Positions 6,373 through 10,638 of a stretch of DNA of 10,638 nucleotides are shown here, piece by piece; the first letter of the stretch is position 1, and each line of letters starts with the position of its first letter. The stretch is from Myxococcales bacterium (GTDB taxonomy: Bacteria; Myxococcota_A; UBA9160; SMWR01), in contig JACZVU010000085.1 of the NCBI GenBank assembly GCA_022572485.1, positions 1-10,638 on the forward strand. Direction: 5' to 3'. Both the position numbers and the translations under genes were made by a program. The notes below the pieces were generated by a model. That model was not told where the DNA came from. It worked only from the letters and a program-made list of their open reading frames with translations, and searched no databases.

Positions 6373-6376
6373 CTCC
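6373..6376 (-). promoter_or_regulatory. Ribosome binding site fixing the GTG start of ffh
   Basis: GGAG on the minus strand, 5 bp before the GTG at 6367-6365. It supports the GTG start over upstream in-frame ATG codons. Confidence 0.6.
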
Positions 6377-6433
6377 AAGAAGGCGCGGAGAATAGCGGAT
6401 GCCTGGCGCCTGGAATGGGCCGCTTGCCGGGCG

Positions 6434-6485
6434 GCACGGTCCCGTGCACCATGGAACCTCTATGGGGCGGGTTGCCGAACCCGCC
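6434..6485. other. Two adjacent hairpins in the ffh / biotin-carrier divergent gap
   Basis: GCACGG (6434-6439) with CCGTGC (6442-6447) and, 18 bp later, GGCGGGTT (6466-6473) with AACCCGCC (6478-6485; 4-nt loop). They lie 75-127 bp before the start of the biotin carrier gene, so they may fold in its leader or mark operator sites for either divergent gene. No T-tract follows either. In GC-rich DNA short stems of this kind arise by chance fairly often. Confidence 0.35.
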
Positions 6486-6560
6486 GAGCCGAAGACGAGG
6501 CGAGAGCCGCAGCGGGGGCGGCTCGCCGCATCGAGAAACCCCGATCCGAGCGAGGAATCG

Positions 6561-6776
6561 ATGGCCACAAAGGTGGAAGCCCAGATTGCGGGGAGTCTCT
6601 GGAAGATCGAGAAGAGGGTCGGCGACGTGGTCGAGGCCAACGACGTCATCATGATCATCGAATCCATGAAGATGGAAATTCCGGTCGAAGCCCCGTGCGC
6701 TGGAACGATCAGCGAGATTCGGATTCAAGAGGGCGAGGCCGTCGAAGAGGGCGCGGTCCTCGCTCTGATCGAGTGA
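6561..6776 (+). CDS. Stand-alone biotin carrier protein (biotinyl domain)
   Basis: A 71-residue protein made of a single biotin/lipoyl attachment domain, the flattened beta-barrel that carries carboxybiotin between biotin carboxylase and carboxyltransferase. Lys37 in IESMKMEI is the biotinylation site; the flanking Met residues are the hallmark of biotin rather than lipoyl acceptors. The second half (PVEAPCAGTISEIRIQEGEAVEEGAVLALIE) is the expected symmetrical repeat of the first. Length matches the short carrier proteins that serve acetyl- or propionyl-CoA carboxylases and related decarboxylases. ATG at 6561 is preceded by GAGGA (6552-6556); an in-frame extension back to 6399 has no family match and is rejected. 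No carboxylase subunit is in the window, so its partner enzyme is elsewhere. Its stop is followed at once by the acetyltransferase gene, so the two are likely translationally coupled. Confidence 0.92.
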   Translation: MATKVEAQIAGSLWKIEKRVGDVVEANDVIMIIESMKMEIPVEAPCAGTISEIRIQEGEAVEEGAVLALIE

Positions 6777-6780
6777 GGTG

Positions 6781-7632
6781 ATGGCCGCAGCCGTAGAGTC
6801 CCGGCTGGTCGGGCTCGCGGATCGCGAAGCGGCGCTGCGTTTTCTGTCCCGCGACGCGGTCGCCAACCTGTTTCTGCTGGATCTTGCGGCGCGTCTTGGC
6901 ACGCCGCCCGTTCCAGGAGAGACCCGGACGAAGATCGTCGCGGCGTGGCGGGATGATGAGATCGTCGGGATGGCCGGCCTTCATCCGACCGTGATCCTCG
7001 ATGCAAATGCGGGCAAAGAAGCCGTCGAAGCCTTCATCCCCTACCTGGAGCGAATCCAGGTCGGATTGGTGAAGAGCCCTGTTTCGACCGTGGACCTGCT
7101 GTGGAAAGAACTCTCCGCACGACGATCCCGCCGCGTGATCGTCGATCGGATCGAGATCGCCTACGCGCTCTACGAAGGCGATTCGAAACGCATCGAGCCG
7201 GTCGCGACTGAATCCGCGCGGCGTGCGACGAATTCGGATCTGGACGCCCTGGTCGTCGCCGCTCGCGAAAGCCTTCGGGAAGAAGGCCGCCCGGATCCTT
7301 TCGTGGGCGACATTGAGGGCTTCCGGCGCTGGGTTCGCGGTCGGGTCACTCGGGCTCGCATCGTCGAATTCGCGGGCCGTGTCGCGATGGTTGGCTACGC
7401 GGACGTGCAGCGCCAGGAAGGCTGGCTCCTCCAGGGAATCTACACTTGGCCAGACCGTCGGCAGCGCGGTATCGCTTCGTTCGGTGTGTCGGAATTGTGT
7501 CGCGAGGCATTCGCCGCGGGTGCCAACCACGTCCAACTCGCCGTAGTCGAGGGGAACGCCGCCGCTCAACGCCTCTATGAGGGCTTGGGCTTCAGGCCCT
7601 TTGCGAAGCTGCGCACGATCCTGTTCACCTGA
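6781..7632 (+). CDS. GNAT-family N-acetyltransferase with an extra N-terminal domain
   Basis: A 283-residue protein. The C-terminal part (about 145-283) is a GNAT fold: an N-terminal helix ATNSDLDALVVAARESL, a beta strand RVAMVGYADVQ, acetyl-CoA-binding motif A with GIYTWPDRRQRGIASFGV (219-236; R-x-x-G-x-A form), then HVQLAVVEGNAAAQRLYEGLGF (250-271), the standard strand-NxxAxxLYExxGF motif B. The N-terminal part (1-140), with LSRDAVANLFLLDLAARLG and VAAWRDDEIVGMAGL, looks like a second, degenerate GNAT-like domain as in DUF4081-type proteins. Cytoplasmic, no signal. The ATG at 6781 lies 4 bp after the stop of the biotin carrier gene; a GTG at 6778 in the same frame is an alternative. This tight spacing implies translational coupling. 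The acceptor (amino acid, small amine or protein) cannot be told. Confidence 0.88.
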   Translation: MAAAVESRLVGLADREAALRFLSRDAVANLFLLDLAARLGTPPVPGETRTKIVAAWRDDEIVGMAGLHPTVILDANAGKEAVEAFIPYLERIQVGLVKSPVSTVDLLWKELSARRSRRVIVDRIEIAYALYEGDSKRIEPVATESARRATNSDLDALVVAARESLREEGRPDPFVGDIEGFRRWVRGRVTRARIVEFAGRVAMVGYADVQRQEGWLLQGIYTWPDRRQRGIASFGVSELCREAFAAGANHVQLAVVEGNAAAQRLYEGLGFRPFAKLRTILFT

Positions 7633-7704
7633 GGCTCGACGGCATGCTACTAGTGTGGCCGCTCGTCCATCGAGTGCTGAAAGAACAGAAGAGGAGAGTC
7701 TCCA

Positions 7705-8568
7705 ATGGGATTGCTTGACGGAAAAGTCGCGATCGTCACGGGCAGTGGTGGCGGCATCGGGCGAGAGCACGCGCTCGCGCTGTCGAAGGAAGGCGCGGCC
7801 TTGGTCGTCAACGATCTTGGTGGAGCCCGCGATGGAACCGGCGCCAGTCAAAGCATGGCCGACCAGGTCATTGCAGAGATCCAAGAAGCGGGTGGTGAGG
7901 CCGTGGCCAACTACGACACAGTCGCGACCGTCGAGGGAGCGAACGCCATCGTCAGGGCCGCGCTGGATGCATTTGACAAGGTGGACATCGTGGTCAACAA
8001 CGCCGGCATCCTGCGCGATAAAAGCTTCGCCAAGATGAGCGAGGACATCTGGGATATCGTGATCGCAGTTCACCTCAAGGGAACCTATTGCGTCACGCAC
8101 GCCGTTTACAATCACATGAAGGATCGAGGCGAGGGCGGTGTCATCATCAACACTTCGTCGACGTCGGGTTTGAACGGCAACTTCGGTCAATGCAACTACG
8201 GAGCCGCCAAGGCGGGGATCGCGGGTTTCACGCGTTGCCTCGCCATCGAGGGGAAGAAGTACGGCATCCGCGTATTCATCCTTGCGCCGATTGCGCTCAC
8301 CCGCCTGACCGATGATCTGCCCGGTTTTGATGACGAGAAAATCAAGGCTCGAATGAGCCCAGCGGTGATCTCTCCGCTGGTGACGTATCTCGCGAGTGAC
8401 CTCTCGAAGGACCAGACGGGTAAGACCTTCTTTGTGGGCGGAGGACGGATTGCCGAGATGAAGGTCGTTACCGGCGAGGGGATTACCCGAGAAGAAGAGG
8501 GTGGATTGTGGACTCCCGAGGAGATCGCTTCAAAAATGGTCCCCGGAGAGATCTTGATGGCCGAGTGA
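7705..8568 (+). CDS. SDR-family dehydrogenase of the multifunctional-enzyme type (3-hydroxyacyl-CoA / 17-beta-hydroxysteroid-like)
   Basis: A 287-residue short-chain dehydrogenase. The cofactor site TGSGGGIG is at 12-19, followed by the acidic VVNDLGG (34-40; the Asp favours NAD(H)) and the GGARDGTG insertion that marks the HSD17B4/peroxisomal MFE-2 branch. NNAG at 98-101. The catalytic set is Ser152, Tyr165 and Lys169 (CNYGAAKAG). The position usually filled by the structural Asn of SDRs carries His123 (VHLKG), as in this branch. The C-terminus continues past a minimal SDR, ending with WTPEEIASKM, which also fits MFE-2-like stand-alone dehydrogenases; no hydratase or sterol-carrier domain is fused. 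Start ATG 7705 has a strong GAGGAGAG (7691-7698). Likely reaction: NAD-dependent oxidation of a 3-hydroxyacyl-CoA or a steroid alcohol. The 72-bp gap after the acetyltransferase allows either co-transcription or its own promoter. Confidence 0.93.
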   Translation: MGLLDGKVAIVTGSGGGIGREHALALSKEGAALVVNDLGGARDGTGASQSMADQVIAEIQEAGGEAVANYDTVATVEGANAIVRAALDAFDKVDIVVNNAGILRDKSFAKMSEDIWDIVIAVHLKGTYCVTHAVYNHMKDRGEGGVIINTSSTSGLNGNFGQCNYGAAKAGIAGFTRCLAIEGKKYGIRVFILAPIALTRLTDDLPGFDDEKIKARMSPAVISPLVTYLASDLSKDQTGKTFFVGGGRIAEMKVVTGEGITREEEGGLWTPEEIASKMVPGEILMAE

Positions 8569-8585
8569 GGATGCGTGGCGAAATC

Positions 8586-8615
8586 CGCGTGTATCCTCCC
8601 TCTGGACACGCGTTT
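8586..8615 (+). terminator. Weak terminator-like hairpin after the SDR gene
   Basis: CGCGTGT (8586-8592) and ACACGCG (8606-8612) form a perfect 7-bp GC-rich stem with a 13-nt loop, followed by only three T. It starts 17 bp past the SDR stop and precedes the acyltransferase start by about 40 bp. The short T-run suggests partial termination or a simple mRNA 3' stem. Confidence 0.35.
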
Positions 8616-8656
8616 CATTGCCGCGCGCTGCTGGCGGTGTTACTTCTGATCTGACC

Positions 8657-10638
8657 ATGTCGGAGCAACCCGTGGAACCTCCGGACCGGCAAGCGACTCA
8701 CAATCCTTCCGCCAACGACCCCGAGTCGTCGGCGGAAGCAGCCCGCCACGAGGAAGCGAACGTCGACGCCCTGTCGGCGATGACGCCGCGCTTCAATCTC
8801 CCATTCCAATGGTTTGCGAACCGTTTCTTTCGCCACTTCGATCTCGACGACGCCACGGTCGAGCATCTTCGCAAACTCGAGAGCCGCGGTTCGATCCTCT
8901 ATGTCATGCGCTACGCGAGCCGGCTCGACTATTTCCTCTTCAATGCGCTCTTTATTCGCGAAGGGCTCGGTCTTTCGAAGTTCGCGAATGGGATTCGCTT
9001 CTACTACTACCGCCCATTCTTCCAGGCCATTCGACTGGCCTGGAAGAATCGGACCGAGTGGTTGCGAGAGCCCGGACCCGAACTTTCGCAGGCGAAGCTT
9101 CGATCGCTGACCTTGCGAGGGGATTCGTCGTTCATCTTCTTGCGCACCGCGCGCCTGCGGTGGAGGTTGCGAACCCGGCGTAGCGCGGTTGAACACGGCA
9201 AGAGTGAACTCGCTCTTCTCGAAGCGGTCGTCCAGACGGTCTGGGATTCCGATCGGCCGGTTCACGTGGTTCCCCTGGCGCTCTTCTGGCGAAGGGGCCC
9301 GCGGAGCCAACAGCGCTTTCTCAATCTCAGTTACGGGTCGAGCACCCGGCCTTCGGACTTTACGAAGGTCACGTCGTTCCTCACCACCTACCGGGGTCTT
9401 TGTGTCCGGGTCGGCGACCCGATCGATCTGGGCGCTTTCGTGGCCGAGCGAAGGGCAGAGGGGCCACATCGCGTTGCGCGCAAGGTGCGCCGGATCATTC
9501 TCACGTTCCTGTACCAAGCGGAAAAGGTCGTGGAGGGGCCGGTGCTGCGGCCGCTCCACCGCGTCGAGCAGGCGGTCATCGGTGCACCCGCCGTGCGGGC
9601 GGCGATTCAGAGTCGGGCAGAAGAGCGCCATTGGCCGATCGAGCGCGCGAGCGCCGAAGCGGCCAGGATGTTCCGCGAGATTGCCGCCAACATGAACTCG
9701 ACGATCCTGGCGGCCCTGAACTTCATCGTAACCGCCATCTTGAAGAGAATGTTCGTTTCGATCGAACTGATCGGAATCGAGAAGATTGCCGACTATGCCA
9801 AGCGGCACCCGCTCGTTCTCGCTCCGAGCCACCGCTCTTATTGCGATTTCATGATCTTATCGACGGCCTTCTACGCCAACCACCTGGTGCCGCCGCACAT
9901 CGCCGCGCGCGAGAACATGGCGTTTGGCCCCTTCGGTTCTCTGTGGCGGCGCGGCGGCGCGTTCTACCTGCGCCGTTCATTCGAAGACCCGCTCTACGGA
10001 GTGGTGTTTCGCAGCTACATCACACACCTCATCAAGCAGGGGTACACCCAGGAGTTCTTCATCGAGGGGAGCCGTTCACGCACGGGAAAGACGCTCACCC
10101 CCCGTCTCGGAATGCTCGCGTGGAACGTCGACGCGTTCTTGCAAACCGCCAGGCAAGACCTCTTTTTCGTGCCGATCGCGATCACCTATGAGCACCTCGT
10201 GGAGGAGCGCGCCATCGTGGGCGAGCGCGAAGGTGAAAAGAAGCAGAACGAGAGCGTGATGAGCCTCGTTCGCGCTCGTAAGTTTCTGCGCCGGCGCTTT
10301 GGCAGTGTCTGGGTCAATTTTGGCGAACCGATTTCGCTTACCAGTGCGCTCGGTAAACGGCGCGAGCTATTCCTCCAGGATGACTCCGCCGAAGTGGTTC
10401 AGCAGAAGCGGGAATTTGTCGAGTCCCTCGGGAATCGCATTGCGGAGCGCATCAACTGGGCGGTGGTACCGAATGCCACAGCGGTGGCGGCTTGCGCGCT
10501 GCTCGGCGAGGGGCGCCGGGGGCTCTTCCGCGAAGAGCTGGTGAATCGGATGCGCGAGGTCGTCGAGCTGCTGAAATTACAGGACGCTCGACTCACGCCG
10601 AGCCTCATGGATGCCGCGGGCGACTTCCGTGAGGCGAT
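8657..10638 (+). CDS. plsB: Glycerol-3-phosphate 1-O-acyltransferase, PlsB type (3' end beyond the window)
   Basis: The frame starting with ATG 8657 stays open for 660 codons to the right edge with no stop, so the gene is truncated by the window. It transfers an acyl chain from acyl-ACP or acyl-CoA to the sn-1 position of glycerol-3-phosphate, the first step of phospholipid synthesis, at the inner membrane. All four acyltransferase motifs are present in PlsB style: motif I APSHRSYCDF with catalytic His392 and Asp397; motif II GSLWRRGGAFYLRRSF (427-442); motif III FFIEGSRSRTGK with Glu470-Gly471-Ser472; motif IV VPIAITYEH (505 onward). The motif I His is later than in E. coli PlsB (about 306), so the N-terminal region is longer. 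The first 40 residues are polar, acidic and low complexity. No good ribosome binding site precedes 8657; ATG 8780 is an alternative start that would remove that tail. Some 50 bp before the start the SDR terminator-like hairpin occurs. Confidence 0.93.
   Translation, partial: MSEQPVEPPDRQATHNPSANDPESSAEAARHEEANVDALSAMTPRFNLPFQWFANRFFRHFDLDDATVEHLRKLESRGSILYVMRYASRLDYFLFNALFIREGLGLSKFANGIRFYYYRPFFQAIRLAWKNRTEWLREPGPELSQAKLRSLTLRGDSSFIFLRTARLRWRLRTRRSAVEHGKSELALLEAVVQTVWDSDRPVHVVPLALFWRRGPRSQQRFLNLSYGSSTRPSDFTKVTSFLTTYRGLCVRVGDPIDLGAFVAERRAEGPHRVARKVRRIILTFLYQAEKVVEGPVLRPLHRVEQAVIGAPAVRAAIQSRAEERHWPIERASAEAARMFREIAANMNSTILAALNFIVTAILKRMFVSIELIGIEKIADYAKRHPLVLAPSHRSYCDFMILSTAFYANHLVPPHIAARENMAFGPFGSLWRRGGAFYLRRSFEDPLYGVVFRSYITHLIKQGYTQEFFIEGSRSRTGKTLTPRLGMLAWNVDAFLQTARQDLFFVPIAITYEHLVEERAIVGEREGEKKQNESVMSLVRARKFLRRRFGSVWVNFGEPISLTSALGKRRELFLQDDSAEVVQQKREFVESLGNRIAERINWAVVPNATAVAACALLGEGRRGLFREELVNRMREVVELLKLQDARLTPSLMDAAGDFREA

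Noticed and set aside
6399..6560. In-frame upstream extension of the biotin carrier protein.
   Set aside because: Low-complexity Arg/Pro-rich translation over hairpin-containing DNA; the domain begins at ATG 6561, which has its own GAGGA.
4925..6781. A 618-codon open frame on the plus strand opposite ffh.
   Set aside because: It lies exactly antisense to a textbook Ffh, its translation is rich in low-complexity Arg/Gly/Ala/Glu without family motifs, and it overlaps the real biotin carrier gene. Long antisense frames are expected in DNA with G/C-rich third positions.
5448..6902. A 484-codon minus-strand frame overlapping ffh and the biotin carrier gene.
   Set aside because: Arg/Pro/His-rich shadow in another frame of ffh; no start signal or motif.
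6709..8190. A 493-codon minus-strand frame opposite the acetyltransferase and SDR genes.
   Set aside because: Both opposite-strand genes have complete family motifs and ribosome binding sites; this frame has neither.
8615..9832. A 405-codon minus-strand frame opposite the acyltransferase gene.
   Set aside because: The forward frame carries conserved PlsB motifs; the reverse frame is an antisense shadow.
1..10638. CRISPR arrays, transposases, integrases, phage genes, tRNA and rRNA genes.
   Set aside because: Looked for repeats with regular spacing, transposase or recombinase motifs and cloverleaf-like segments by eye and found none that I could support.

Overview
The window looks like a metagenomic contig of mixed ancestry, with three or four composition blocks. 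Bases 1 to about 340 are very AT-rich. They carry the N-terminal part of a nucleotide-sugar-dehydrogenase-like Rossmann protein of ammonia-oxidising-archaeon flavour, which runs directly into a short stretch resembling bacterial RNA polymerase beta' in another frame. From about 340 to 2200 the composition is intermediate. This block holds the C-terminal part of an alpha/beta hydrolase, a small WG-motif protein, a small exported protein and, convergent to these, a dienelactone-hydrolase-family enzyme. From about 2215 to the right edge the DNA is uniformly GC-rich with strong third-position G/C, and the genes are coherent with one bacterial genome, most like an uncultured Myxococcota or deltaproteobacterial lineage. 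That lineage call is an inference from gene content and protein flavour, without a database search.

Layout of the GC-rich block. On the minus strand, ffh (SRP GTPase) is followed 112 bp downstream by a secreted MltD-type lytic transglycosylase with four LysM-like repeats. That unit ends in a 450-bp non-coding stretch with nested inverted repeats and a terminator-like hairpin plus T-tract. Divergent from ffh, on the plus strand, are a 71-residue stand-alone biotin carrier protein, an abutting two-part GNAT acetyltransferase, an SDR dehydrogenase of the peroxisomal multifunctional-enzyme type, and a PlsB-type glycerol-3-phosphate acyltransferase that runs open off the right edge.

How the genes fit together. 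Ffh delivers signal-peptide and membrane proteins to the Sec machinery. The lytic transglycosylase is a likely exported envelope enzyme. Biotin carrier, SDR (3-hydroxyacyl-CoA or steroid-type substrate) and PlsB all fit acyl-CoA and lipid metabolism, so the plus-strand cluster may be a loose lipid/acyl-CoA neighbourhood. The GNAT has no evident substrate.

I did not find a phage, CRISPR array, insertion sequence, tRNA, rRNA or a convincing new defence or biosynthetic system. The most unusual things are the abrupt joins near 265-345 and near 2200, which are more likely assembly chimerism than biology, and the regulatory inverted repeats. Almost every gene in the GC-rich part has long open frames on its opposite strand, which I treat as composition shadows.
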